DNA of 64,000 nucleotides. It comes from Synaphobranchus kaupii. Taxonomy: Eukaryota > Chordata > Actinopteri > Anguilliformes > Synaphobranchidae. The notes below the pieces were generated by a model. It had not been told where the DNA came from and did not search any database. It saw only the letters and a program-made list of their open reading frames with translations. The DNA lies in NCBI GenBank assembly GCA_029718625.1, contig CM056387.1, positions 37,519,244-37,583,243 of the forward strand, written 5' to 3'. Every line of letters starts with the position of its first letter. Position 1 is the first letter of the stretch. The translations under genes and the position numbers were made by a program. Shown here piece by piece: positions 1 through 12,812 of the stretch.

Positions 1-650
1 TGTGCGACATTAACATAAGAAGGAGACGGATGAGTTTTTACTGTTTACATAAAAATGCAAAAAAAAAAAAAGATAAATTGCGCCTCTTCCGAGTGTCTGT
101 AGCAAAGGCTGCGCCGCCCGTTCGGCGCATTCGAAGAGGACGCAGAGCTGGAAACAGGCTCGGCGATGTTGTCGACACAGTAGGAGCTCTCGTGGGATGT
201 GGGGGGGTGAGGGGTGATTAGGATTCTGGGTGGGTGTGCGTAGGGGGGGGGGGCGGGGGCAGACAGTAGGCAGGTGCCCAGGCTCTCCGGCGAGTCAAAT
301 GGTCTGTCAGCGGCACTCTGAGCAATCCCGGCCCTCGATTAATACGTTTCAAAAAATGTCCCCTCCACTCTAAGTGCCAGCCACACATCTGCTATGCTTC
401 ATTCTGCTCAGCCTGCGCCGGGTTAGTGCAAAATCAGCAGCGGCGCCCCGACCCATAAGAAGAGGATCAATCAAAGAGCCGGGTGATAAATTAGAGGCAT
501 CAGCAGAGGGGCGGATGCTACTGCCGGGCCGGGCCAGCAGGATACCGCTGTGCGCCAACGCAACTGGGCTGAGGAGCTGTCCTTGTGTACCCCCCCCCCC
601 ACCCCCCACACCACCCCCGGATCCATAACGCACCTCCTGCAGTGCACGCA

Positions 651-654
<4 letters not shown>

Positions 655-706
<52 letters not shown>

Positions 707-716
707 CACACACACA

Positions 717-763
<47 letters not shown>

Positions 764-910
764 ACATACATGCACAGACACTTATAGACACACACAAAGA
801 CACATGCACACACACATACAACTCTTGCATTACAACACAAATACACACACCTCTTGCAGTACACATGCCACACACACACACACACATACGGACATATGCA
901 CACCCAGGCA
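655..910. repeat. (CA)n microsatellite, long and imperfect
   Basis: The perfect CA core runs from 655 to about 755 with CGCA interruptions, then continues as CA-rich degenerate sequence, with ATAT near 1035-1052. The many short open frames reading CVCV or HTHT on both strands are artefacts of this repeat. Confidence 0.95.
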
Positions 911-1394
911 CATACAAATGATTCCTGTAGCACTCAAACACACATGTACACACTTATACACACAAATGCACATATTCACGCCTCCTTCACACACACAATA
1001 CATACAGACACACATACACACACACATATACAGTATATATATATATATATATGCACAAACACACATATATACACACACACATTCAGTTGTAAAACAGGTA
1101 TGTGAGTAGGAAGGCTTGTGAATAATCAGATGTGCTTTTACTGTGCTGGCCTGATGACATCCACCTGTGGCCCACAATGCACCCCTCCCCCCTCCACCTG
1201 AATAGATTTCAGAGGGCGGTGTGAGTTTTGACATGGACTAGGAACTCATGTAAAATGGCAGCTAAAATAAGGATTTCATCAGCTTTACCTGGGCGCAAAA
1301 AAAAAAAAAAAATACTTGAGAAAAGTCCACGGTGGATGTTATTTATGGGACAGATTCTACTCATGTGAAATGCAGCGAAAGACCGAAATTAAAA

Positions 1395-1600
1395 TTGGGG
1401 CCGCCTGTCGGTTACACCCCCGCGGCCGGGTCTCGCGCTCAGAAAACGAACGCGAGGCGGCGATCCGCAGAGCCCCCGAGTTTAGACGAGGTCACGCTTG
1501 GCCTCGCCGGCTTCACCTGGGGGGCGCTAACGACGGAGCGGCCGGCTCGCGGACGCACGGCGACAGAACAAAGCGCTCCTCCGCTCCCCGAGGGGGGCGT
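1395..1600. other. CpG-dense patch in intron
   Basis: The region is rich in CG dinucleotides (for example cgcgctcagaaaacgaacgc and cggccggctcgcggacgcac) in otherwise ordinary intron sequence. It may be an intragenic CpG island. There is no promoter motif that I can defend. Confidence 0.4.
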
Positions 1601-1870
1601 GTACCTGCTTCTGTTTTCACAAAAAAATAGTCCCCCACTCTAAAAAAAAAAAAAGAACGGTGCCGGGGGGGTACGAGGGTACGCCATTTATAACAGAATT
1701 TACGGGTAGGCTCACGGCCCAACGCACACAGTGTGTGTTAGCAATACACACAGCATTAATGCGCGCTGTTTTTCATGTTGGGCTGATATACGGCCAGGGC
1801 GAAAGGGCTGTGAAAGGCCCCCGACGTGCTGCTCGCGAGATAGCGGCTTCGGCCGCGCCGGGAGCAGACC

Positions 1871-2009
1871 GGGGGGGGGGGGGGGGGGGGGGGGGCGCGG
1901 GAATGAAAACACCGGTGCGGTGGACCACACCCCCCCCCCCCACACACACACACACACCCTCCCTCTTCCCCCGCCCGCATCGTCGGCCCCCCCCCCCCCC
2001 CCCCCCCCC
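1871..2009. repeat. G25 run followed by C23 run
   Basis: A run of 25 G occupies 1871-1895 and a run of 23 C occupies 1987-2009, with a short C run and CA repeat between them. The two runs are complementary and about 90 bases apart. Confidence 0.95.
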
Positions 2010-2182
2010 GCGCGCCGAATTAATTCACGGCTCCGCATCCCGCTCCCCCGCTCCCGCGATCAATTAATTGTAATGATGACGGCCTCGTTACGAGGCGCCT
2101 GCCTTGTTTGCTTGTGATCTGAGAGACAGGTTTAGGACTTGTATTATTTAAGGCGGCTGGTAATTACATGGGTGTTAGCATA

Positions 2183-2285
2183 TGGAGAGAGAGAGATATG
2201 ATTCATTCCCTGAGTGGAAGCTGGAGAGAGAGAGGGAGGGAGAGGGAGCGAGAGAGAGAGAGGGAGGGAGAGGGAGAGGGAGACA
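2183..2285. repeat. (GA)n / (GGGA)n microsatellite
   Basis: Purine-only tract of GAGA and GGGAGG units. Confidence 0.9.
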
Positions 2286-3073
2286 GTGAGACATCCACGT
2301 TTGGCAGATGAAACAGGGAGCCGCGTGCTGCTACAAACCGTTCCCCTTATTATATCTCATTAAAGCAAGGGGCGAGATAAGGCAACACAAGCCGTGAATA
2401 AAATCTACAGCGTCCTTCGCGTTACGAGCTGTAGATGGGGAGGGGGGGCTGCTGATATTGTGAGAACCTGTGAGGGGCCCTTTGTGAGCCAGAGAAAAAT
2501 GATGTCTTCTTCTCCGTGGTGACCGCCCGGTGTGCCTGAGCGATAGCGGGTAGCGGCGAGCCCCTCTGCGCTAATTAGTGGAGCTTTTAACGAGAACAAA
2601 AAGAGATGTGTAGTGTGGGGAAACTGGCAGGCCTCGTTAATCCTGGCCCATTGTCAGCACAACAAGCAGGCCGTGTAGGACAGTCTCCCCGGGAGCCGCC
2701 GTAAATCTGCTCCTGGGCTTCGGAGGACCTGGCCTGGCCTGGCCTGGCCCAGGCCGGGCCCACCTTCTCCCGCGCCACTTTCACTCGCCGAGCGCCGGGT
2801 AGTCCATCAAGTCCTTTTTCGTGCTGGCAGCAGTCGGTTTGTTCTCATTAAAACGGAGCAGCAAATTAGCACCTAATACGGTAGTCGTGGAGTGATTATT
2901 AAAATTTATTATCAATATTGGAATTAAGATTGAATATGGTCTAGCGGTAGTGCGTTGGCCATCTATAAAAAGCCTTGTCATTCAGCAGATAGCAAAGACT
3001 TAAGGCGCTATTTGGCGCTAATGAGACCTTAAAGGCGCTCAGATAGCAGTGCTCCTGGTCTGAGGTGGATATT

Positions 3074-3347
3074 TACACTGCGCAAAATGTCTGTCTTAAC
3101 AAGTGTCTGTAATAAGACTTAAAATCCAATTTTTTTCTCAAAAGTGGAAAATATTTGCTTGTTTTAAGTTACTTTTTTCTTGACAAGTGAAATTATCTTA
3201 CCCCACTGGCAAATCTTGAAATGAGTAAAACTATCTCTCCCCACTGGCAGATAGTTTCTCTTATTTAGCAAAAAAGTTACAGAAATAAGATTCTAAATTC
3301 TAAATATAAGATTAAAATTCTTGTTAAGATTTGGTTTTTGCAGTGTA
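3074..3347. mobile_element. Small inverted-repeat transposon (MITE), TA-flanked
   Basis: The left end is tacactgcgcaaaatgtc... and reaches cttaacaag. The right end, read on the other strand, is tacactgcaaaaacc... and reaches the same cttaacaag. The ends CACTG...CAGTG are flanked by TA on both sides (3074-3075 and 3346-3347). The element is about 270 bp, AT-rich and has no coding capacity, so it is non-autonomous. The TA target site suggests the Tc1/mariner superfamily, but the family was not identified. Confidence 0.7.
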
Positions 3348-3395
3348 GTGGAAGGCAGGTTCCCAGAAGAGGCTATTTGAGGTGGACGGTACACA

Positions 3396-3400
3396 CACGC

Positions 3401-3443
<43 letters not shown>
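3396..3443. repeat. (CA)n microsatellite
   Basis: CACG/CACA repeat immediately downstream of the small transposon that ends at 3347. Confidence 0.95.
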
Positions 3444-3446
<3 letters not shown>

Positions 3447-3744
3447 GCATATGACATTGCCCTTGGCGTGTCCGCTGCTCACCGGTAGGCCACAACGTAC
3501 ACTTTTCACGACGACCGCCGTGATTTGAGCATCGGACGCCACGCCCCCACAGCTGCGCTCATGCCCGTGATGATAGTGATAAGCGACCCCTTCGGGGTGA
3601 CGCCCGGGGCTCACCGATAGCGAGGTGTCGGAGGCGGGCACGGGCGCGCCCGCGGTGTTTTTAAGTCACGGCGCGAGAGCAGGCCCTGCCCGTGTGAGCG
3701 CAGAGCGGCGGTTAGGTGACCGCCCACCCCTGTCCCCGCGTGTA

Positions 3745-3900
3745 GCAGATTAGCGCACGGCAACGGGACATAATGAGGCATCCTGTTCTTTACTCAGCGG
3801 CCATATGATTCGCTGCTTGGCCTCCCGCCGATTGGTGATTTGCCGAAATTAAAACTTAATCAAGCATAGTGCCGGACTGGCTGTGAGTAATTCAGGAGAG
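3745..3900. promoter_or_regulatory. Candidate conserved non-coding element
   Basis: Non-repetitive stretch with mixed composition and homeobox-type cores (acataatgagg, aaaacttaatcaagc) plus cagattag. It stands out from the repeat-rich surroundings. This rests only on appearance; alignment to other fish is needed. Confidence 0.25.
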
Positions 3901-3949
3901 ATTGGAACGGAAAGCAAGCATCAGAGATGCAGGAGAGAGACAGACAGAC

Positions 3950-3986
<37 letters not shown>

Positions 3987-4636
3987 GATAAAGAGGGAGA
4001 GAGAGAGTGAGAGAGGATTCAATCAATGTTTTTGACTTTTACAAAAATACACGTGGACAAACTCAAGGTAATGTTGGTGGTCTCAGACCTCGCCCAAGTC
4101 TTGTGAAGAAAAAAGAAAAAAAATACTCACACTTGCGTTTAATTTTCAGTCAAATTGATTCTAGTGTGTAAGAGAGAGGGGAGACTTTTTTTCCATCAAA
4201 GGGGCCCTGTGCTCTCCCCAGAAGACCACACCTTCTACTCCACGATCAATAAAAAGGTTCAAAGGGGTTCTTGTCATTTTATTATTCTTTTTTTTTTTTG
4301 CGAGGTTGATTCCCTCCTTATACTGCAGAACATTTTCCCAGTCCAGCCGCACTGTGCCAGGCGGCCATTATTTCCCTGAGCAGTTTGTGAAAAGGGCGGG
4401 AACTCTCCACTGAAGAGGCTGTGAGAGAGTGCAGCTCTTAGAGAAGTGGGGGAACGGTGCCAGGAGGCTTTCTGTAGCACTGGGGTCAGTGAGGGCGAAA
4501 AGCGTCTACCATTCCATGGATACGAGGAACACGTGGGGTTTGTAGTGTCTACAAGTGACTCTGGGGTCTGTAGGCCTTTTGCTGATAAAGTCTCACCATC
4601 TCACCGTCTCACCCCCGGATACCTGTTAGCCTAGCG

Positions 4637-4848
4637 CAGGGGGCTCAAACTACATTCCTGGAGGTCCGCGGTCTCGTCTAGTCTTGTTTTGTGATTTCCT
4701 TTCAATCAGCAACCAATTTAGGCCTCGGAAGCAAGACGTCCAGACTCTTTAGTCGATTAATGACTTAAATCTTTGCACATAAGTCCGGGAACATGTCAAA
4801 AAACAAGAATGCACAGCGGCCATGCAGGATTTGCGTTTGAGATACCTG
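4637..4848. mobile_element. hAT-like MITE, diverged copy
   Basis: It starts cagggggctcaaactac with attcctggagg and ends catgcaggatttgcgtttgagatacctg. The terminal repeats and interior (tgatttcctttcaatcagca, accaatttaggcctc) match the copy at 62486-62688. The flanking 8-mers gcctagcg and gtccggcg differ only by transitions, consistent with an old 8-bp target duplication. Confidence 0.65.
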
Positions 4849-5339
4849 GTCCGGCGCGTCTGAATCGTCGACCGCAGAGCCAGCAGAGTTTTTTTTGTTT
4901 GTTTTTTTACCTGACAGGAAGTCAAGTGGGAAGCCGGTAGCAATGTTGGCGCGCTCTTCATTCGATGATACGCTCTTCAGCGTCGGACTCCGGTACGCCC
5001 AGTGGTTGGCGCGGCGGTTGGTCAAATTCCAGGAGCCACTTGCGGATTCAAACGCACGCTTGTTCAATTAATGACTAAGTCCCTCCGAATGAAAACTTCA
5101 TTTATTTGGATGAGGGCTGTAATTCTCCCCTTTTGAGTCTCTTGACTGAATAACAAGCACATTTTATTCAGAAAACATTTTTATTCCAATTATGCAATGA
5201 TAACAGGGTAGAGAACCAGTCCGTCGCTTCCTTTTTTTGTGTGTTTGATTGACACGCTAATCTGCGTTTGTAACTCTGATGGTTCTCCGATGTCCTCCAT
5301 CAGCCATTATGAGACTCCCCCCGATTCATATTAGTCAAA

Positions 5340-5640
5340 AACATTTTGGTCATAATTACTGTGCGTCCCCCAACTTTTAATTTCTGCTTCCTGTTTTTGC
5401 TTGGTAGGCCTTCATTCATTGTCCCGCGAACACGCACGCGAGTGTTTCATTACTGCGCAAGGCATTAATCACATTTAATGAAACGCATTTGCGCTGTTTT
5501 TACAAATGCTGATTTAACCAGGTGATGACAGGATGAACAGAATAAACATCACCCATCTGTTTACCGCCCTTAGGCTGCTGAAAGCAAAGACAAGCCACGT
5601 GATAGGCTGCTAATTATGGACACTATATGAATCCTTCCTT
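5340..5640. promoter_or_regulatory. Candidate conserved non-coding element
   Basis: About 300 bases without simple repeats. It contains several TAAT cores (cataattact, cattaatcac, gctaattatgg), an E-box CCACGTGA (5595-5602) and caggtgatgaca. This is typical of enhancers around developmental transcription-factor genes, but conservation is untested. Confidence 0.3.
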
Positions 5641-5824
5641 CTATAGGCTAAAATTTTTTTTTTTTTTTTAAATGTAATAAAAGCTTTCTCAATTTTCAGC
5701 CATGCTGGCATTCAGAATTTTATTCACTGAAGAAGGTCGTTTGACTGAAACATTTGCAGTAACCCTTTCCACTTTTGCACTTTTTAACTTCAAAATTAAG
5801 GGGCAATCTCACCTTATTCTTTTA

Positions 5825-6060
5825 CAAGGTTGCGCCCCAGAGCCCCGCGTTGTTCTGCGTTTCTATTGGACGGCGCGGCGGGGCTGTTAGAGACGACGCT
5901 TCCCATCACCCACTGTCCCCACATCGCTCCTGGCAACAGAACGATGGCGAAGTGGGTACGACGGCGAGGACGGGTTTCTGGCTGCCCGCCCCCCCCCGCG
6001 CGCGCCCCGCCCGCCGACCATCGTCGGGCCCCTGTGGCGCACGGCTGAGAATGAAGTCCC
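5825..6060. other. CpG-dense patch in intron
   Basis: High CG dinucleotide density (for example ggacggcgcggcggggc and cccgcgcgcgccccgcccgc). No exon found. It could be an intragenic CpG island. Confidence 0.4.
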
Positions 6061-6175
6061 CGTGAAGTCATTTCTCAGGGCGTCTGGACCTCTCTCATGG
6101 AAATGCAGCCCCGCTGACGCGAGGGCCCATTGTCAGAACCCAAAGACTCACATTTTATTAAGTAGTATTTAGAGA

Positions 6176-6203
6176 GGGGGGGGGGGGGGGGGGGGGGGGG
6201 GGG
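6176..6203. repeat. G28 homopolymer
   Basis: Uninterrupted run of 28 G. Confidence 0.95.
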
Positions 6204-6984
6204 AAGACACATCGGCGCTGAATTTTAATCAGCCCGCTGGAAGACAGGGAGGAGAAAGAGAGGGCAGTCTGTCGAAGGGAAGAAAAGAGAGAGACTTTTT
6301 TCCAGCAGCGTGAGACAGACGAGGCTCTCCCTGCAAACGGACACGCGGCTTCTCTGAGGGAACGGCCCGACCGCATTCCTCTTTCTCTCTCCGTCATCTC
6401 GTCCTTCACTTTTTTTGTGTCGGACAAAAAGTACATTTTCCACTCTCTCGCTCTGTTTTTTTTTTATCCCCAAACTCTTAGTCAGCTCAACTCGGCTTGC
6501 CTTTAGCATCGAGGTCTGAAGAGCGTAGCATGACGCCGTTTCATTTTGAGCCCGCCGGCCTACCTCAGAGAGACTAATTCTGATTTAAAAACAAATCTAA
6601 AATTGAAATTGCGGCGAGAAGGCGAGAGTTTTAATGCGAAAGGAGTAAATAACAGCAGCGTTTTACATCAGTTGTCATTTTAACATCCATTTGTCAGCCG
6701 AATGAGGGCCTACTGGCGGTCTCTGTTGCCTGTAACTGACTAACACCTTTCTAACATTGGCATGACTTTGTGGTAACATTGCGGCGGAACTATGCTCTTT
6801 TGCTCGCGACAAGCCAAATATGTGAGTTTCTGGAAAGTTCCACGAGGCTGGAACCATAGTCCCGCATTAGAGCCCCTTGTCACACGAACACACAGTTCTC
6901 CTCACAATGCACACGCCTGCACCTACTTAACTCTCTACACCCATACTTACCCTACCCAATTCTGCCCATCCCCCCTCACTCTCT

Positions 6985-7066
6985 CATAATCTCTCCCTCC
7001 CTCCCTCCTTCCCTCACAGTCTCTCCATCCCTCCCTCCCTCCCTCTCTCCCTCTCTCCCTCCCTGG
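6985..7066. repeat. (CCCT)n / CT-rich repeat
   Basis: Tetranucleotide CCCT array, interrupted once near 7010-7025. Confidence 0.9.
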
Positions 7067-7149
7067 GAGATAATCACTCACTGATACTGACAAGTTTGCT
7101 CATTTGATCTTTCCCCCAGTGGTGAGTGAGCTACCTGCAAATGCCTGCA

Positions 7150-7300
7150 GTGCGCGGTAGGAGTTAGGGACCAGCGCTTGCGACCACAAGCTTGTGAGTT
7201 CTAATCCTGATTAACTCACTGGGGTGTGTACTGAATCTGATCTGTTTTATAGTTTATATATTGCCATATATTGCCACATACTGGGCAAGGAATGTAAAAA
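7150..7300 (+). mobile_element. Possible degenerate tRNA-derived SINE
   Basis: gcgcggtaggagttaggg could be an A-box and gagttctaatcctg a B-box, spaced as in a tRNA-derived SINE head. The body is too degraded to name. Weak evidence. Confidence 0.3.
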
Positions 7301-8402
7301 AAAGAGATGCTTGAAGAAGTGCTTTTTTTAGAAGTGTGGAATGTCACAGTCGGTCAGTGGTCTGGGGGCTGTGATTTAAAGCTCAGGCAAAGACCGCCTA
7401 TAAGCTGTAGACCCCCTCACTTTCCCTGGAGGAGATCTGAGCTGAGTTTGCGCAAGCCGTGTTCGTTTGACACGCAAGTCTTCCGTTATTCCCGGCGATT
7501 GTTATGTATCGCGGGTTCATCCTTTTTTTTTAGAAAATAGAGGCCTCAGTCGTTCTCTGAAGCGTGTTCATCGACGGGGTTTGAAATTCCGCCGCCATAA
7601 TTTTTCCGGCGGTATTTACGGCGCCAAATGTGAAATGGAGCTGTCAGCGCCGCGGTGCGGCACAGCGCATTTATAGTTTAGCGATGTTTCATTCTGTGGT
7701 GGGACACATAGCCGTAATCGCATGGGGGGGAGGGTTCGAAAATTCACTTTGACACGGGACGCCTCGTCGACATCTAACCAACCGAGCCTGCCAGAGCGGG
7801 GCGTGCTGAGCCTAAAGCGACGGCTCCCAGGAAGAAGCTTTGTCTGGTTTATAAGCAGCCGGGAGAAGGAGGGATGGCGGAGATGTTCTCCTGCTCAGGG
7901 TGAGAAGGAGAGAGGGAGGGAGGGAGAGAGAGAGAGAGATGGGAGCGAGGCTACCACCCGGGCGGGAGAGGCTGGGCTCGCTCTCGAGGTGGCGTTCGCG
8001 ACGGTGGAGCGGTTACCCTGGAGAGCACCGGCCAAGAAGTGGAACAAGACGAGAGGCGTGTGTGTGAGAGTGTGTGGCGACGGGTGGGGGGGCAGTGGGG
8101 TTTTCAGTTGGCTGGAGTTGCGGGGGGGACGAGGGGGGGTGAGGCGGGGTGTCTGCAAGTCAGAATGGGAGGATGACGACTGCACAATGGCACCACCCAG
8201 CCTGCCGTGAAATCAGAAAACCCCAGCCAACAACCACGGTAGAACAACTGCACCCCACCCATCACCCCCCCATCACCCCAAAACCGCCCCTCCGAACCTT
8301 CTCCCCATCCCACAAACCACAAAGGAGGGGTGTGGGGGCTTCTGGGAGTGCAGCCATGCGGCCGCTGCCCACCTCCTCCTGCCCCGCTTATCCATTACGT
8401 CA

Positions 8403-8427
8403 CCCCCCCCCCCCCCCCCCCCCCCCC
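8403..8427. repeat. C25 homopolymer
   Basis: Uninterrupted run of 25 C. Confidence 0.95.
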
Positions 8428-8860
8428 GACCCATCCCGAGCTCTCTCACACTTTCACAATAAGGTAAATAAAATGGTTGGGATGCCTGGCTGTCAGTGTT
8501 CTGGAGCAGTTTATAGAAGTTAGAAGTAGTTTGCAGACATGCATTACTGACTGGGGCAAAAGGTGGTTTAATCTCTTAATGGCACCGGTTGGCTGCTGTT
8601 AAAAAGCCTTGCACCTCCATCCATTAGGAGTGGCTGTGCCCCCCACCTCCCCGCCCCCCTTTCTCCAGCATGCACTTGTGCATCACAACCAGCTGTTTGT
8701 AATGAAGTTTGCTGTGCATAATAAGAGCCCTCGTCAGGGTAATGCGCTGAAAGATAGCGGAGTTGAGTAGGCCTTCATTTTTAATGGGCTTTTCTGGTTT
8801 TATTGTGCTACGTTCTTATTTCAGCGCTGCTGCGGTAGCCGGGAACATGAGCGTGCGGGA

Positions 8861-9140
<280 letters not shown>

Positions 9141-9399
9141 GTAGGAGGTGGGGGGTCCTGTCATTTTGCATTAGAGAAGGGTGTGTCTGAGGCCCGGGGA
9201 GGTCAAGTGACTTACCGCCCGCCGGGTCACAGGCTGGGGAGCCGAGCCCAGAACAGGGGACCACACCACTCTCCCCTTTCCCAGATATTCACCTCATTGT
9301 TCTGCCAAAGAATTTAGCGTTCTGCAAACTGCATCGGCCAATAAACCCCCTTAGATTCCTACTCACTTCATAAGACACATTAGACCCATCGTCTAGGCT

Positions 9400-12300
9400 C
9401 CGAGTTTGGCCTCTAAAATCACAGTGTCCGTGAACTGAATCTTTTTTTTTTATTTGCAACTTTTTGAAATGATTCTGTTATCTCCCCCCTCGGAATATAT
9501 GTTCAAGCGTACATTCACCGCTTTGTTCTGGTGGAGAAGAGATGCGGTGAACATGTCTGCATTTTGAAATACGAGCCTGAATATGAAAAGCAATTGAACG
9601 TCGGAATTGTGCAGTTTCGGTTAGAGCCTTTAGAAATTCATGGAATATTGACATAATTTAAAAATTATTTTACATTATATTTTAGACGAGTAAAATGTAC
9701 AATACAGATACAAAATTATTGTGAGTTTATATCTTAACTTTAATTATTGTATATTGAATATATATCTTTTTTATTGTAAGGAATACTTGGCAGGCATTTA
9801 CCACAGTATTGATATGAATGCGATGTATTTAGCACTACAGTATTAAGACTCAATTGTTGGAAAAAAGGGTGCACTAGATATTCCTAATTTCACGTCCACA
9901 TGTAATAGATAACCCTTATTTAAGTATTACAAATTTAATTAAGAGTTTTGTTAGGATGTTTTGGTCAAAATATACATAGAATGCAATTATCATAGGGGAT
10001 GATTATACCCATTCAGTTGGTACTGACTGAAGCATTTGGAATAATCTCAGTGTAGCTGTACACATACGTTTAAGATTTTTTAAAATTGAATTATTGTACC
10101 CACTATACATTAAAATAAACATTTTATTGAAAACATACATTTTCCTATTTATAGTAGGCATACAGCAAAATAAATAGATAGATTACAAGTCATTATTAAG
10201 TTAGAGTAAAATGGAAAATTATGACACAGATATACTTTGAACATTGGCAAAACTTTGTAGTGGTCTAGCCTATTATATGAGAATGAACTATGAATGAATA
10301 ATTATGTCCGTATAACAACGGAATTCTGGGAGACCCACACTGTTTGACCCATGCAGAATGAATAAGAGAACTGAAGGGGCGAGTTAGTTTACACAGTTTA
10401 GCGTTACACAGTAAAACACTGTTGGTCCTTAATTAAAAGCCACTAGCTTCTCTTTCAGGCGTTGACCTTGAGCGACACTTTTTGGAATTAAACCATAAAG
10501 TGCAGTTTTAATGGGTACAAATGAAGCATGTTTCTTGATTTGATTAAATTAAACTGCCATGAAAGTATCCGGCAAGGGTCCAAATTTTAAAAAGTGCAAT
10601 ATGTTTTAAAGTACACGATGTTTCACATGATTTAGCTTTATGGGCTGAAGGTAATTCAGTGTCTTGTAATAGTTCCCTGTCAATATTCTTATTGAACGAG
10701 ATCATTTGGAAAGTCTATCATTTTTTTAAATAATGTTAACTAAACCGATAAAATATAATGGAAATTATATGAGAACAAAAGTAATTCTACGTCATTGTAA
10801 GGTTAAATTAAATAAAATTATATGACTTCTACTTCTGTCAGTAGGCCTATATTGTGTTAATAGCCTACTTCTTCTTCTTCATCCTATTATTATAAAAACA
10901 TTTTTATGAATTATTATTATTATTATTGATACCGTTTCTGGTCATGTTTCCTATTTTACCGGCCTCCTGTAAATGAATATAGTCGAAATACTAGCAATAG
11001 AAAACGGTATTCATGAAGGAAAATAGTAATAAAGCAACTGCGCGCTACATAATTCCTTTTCACCTACTAAAAAACTCGTACAAATGCTCATATTTTACAT
11101 ATTTTGAATATATCCATTACGGCAAAAATATTTCAGATAATGTTACTCTAATGTCATCCATTTCGGTATGACGTAGGGTATTCATTATGACCTAGAACAC
11201 AGGTGTTTTTTATGGTCAGACACTCGTCTGACTGATTGTTGGACTGGTAAGGCCTAATGTTCAGTATATATGCTATGTGTCTGTGCACTCGTCTTTTTAA
11301 TCTAATTGTATTATATTGTCCGTAACGTCATCATGCTGTACTCCGGGGCTGGTCTCTATTGTAGCCTAAGAGATGTTTACTTTTCAATGGGGACTACCTG
11401 GTGGAATAAGAGATACAAAATAAATAATTATCATTATCGGTAATATATGCAGCAGTAACGTATTACTTGTTCATTCAGGAAATAGTTCAAATGTTGAATC
11501 TAATTATTAGATTTGCGTGACTGTACAAAGATCTGGAGGCTGTTGGGTATGTAATTAGCCTATTTGTATATATTTAAATGATGATTAGTTTTTTATTCCT
11601 GTAATATAACACCAATTAGTATTCAGGAAAAATAAATAAATAAGTAAGCCGAACCATGCCCCTTAGTTTCAAAAGCGTGTTGTACTTAATGTGGCAATTC
11701 AACATGCCACCTGGATGTGTCATATAAAGGTATCTCATTAACACTCAATTAAATTACACTAGATGCAAATTAACACCGTTAACAGGGAGCACTGTTGAAA
11801 AGAATATGGGGGTTTGTGAAACAAGATGACTAATACATATTTATCTCATGCTAATTGGGTTGTGTGAATAAAGATAGATCTTTAATTAATTGACAACGAT
11901 CGGTTGTAAATGAAATGTTGTACTCAAGCCGAGGTGCGAACACGCTGCCACCCGCGCGCGGCCACAGTTGAAGGCATGGCCGAGGGAAAAAGTGTAAGTT
12001 TATATGTGGGTGAACGAGATGTAAAAAAAAAATGTAAAAAAAGACGATAAAAAGCGGTAACAAATTTAAACACAGAGACAATACCAATAGATAATTTATT
12101 TTATAAGAAATTACACCTCACCATGGGGAATATTACTGATAAAAATACTAATGACAGATTAATCACACTGCAGTATAGAACAACGCAATGCGTGAAATCC
12201 CAAGGGAAATGCAGCACGTTCATTTTTCACACAAATAAATATTTAGTGATTTGTATGCAACTGTCTCTGTTTTTAAACTGAATACAAGCCCCTGGTCCTT

Positions 12301-12769
12301 CACGTAAATATGCATTTATATCTGGCGTGTTCAGCAGCGCTCTTTTAAGAATGATGTTTTCCTGACATATTGGCGGTTGAACAAATACTTTATTTTTGCT
12401 TGAATCGTGTTCATATGATCATGCTTCTTGTTCTCTAAATGGATGTCCCCTGGAAAATAATGCAATTTTGATACCCTATTCTTGTGCTGAAGTCTGCCGG
12501 AGACCGCTTCAAGAAAGCAAGGATTTCTCCAGGCGATCAATATGAGGGGAATTTGCTACCCGGGACACGTTGATCCTCAGTAAATGTCACCCGAGGAAGT
12601 AGTTGGATACTTGAAGATTACAGCAGGAAGCGGAGTTGTTTTTTCATGTTCAGTATGATATATCCATTCCTAAGTAAGACATTATTCTGGATTGTACTTA
12701 GTGGTTAGCAGTTGAACATGTTGTTTATTTTCAAAATCTTTCTGGATCCACTTGATTATCTTGCATTGA

Positions 12770-12812
<43 letters not shown>

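Noticed and set aside
370..1234. Several open frames rich in Cys/Val or His/Thr
   Set aside because: They are translations of the (CA)n/(GT)n microsatellite on both strands; no start context, splice sites or similarity.
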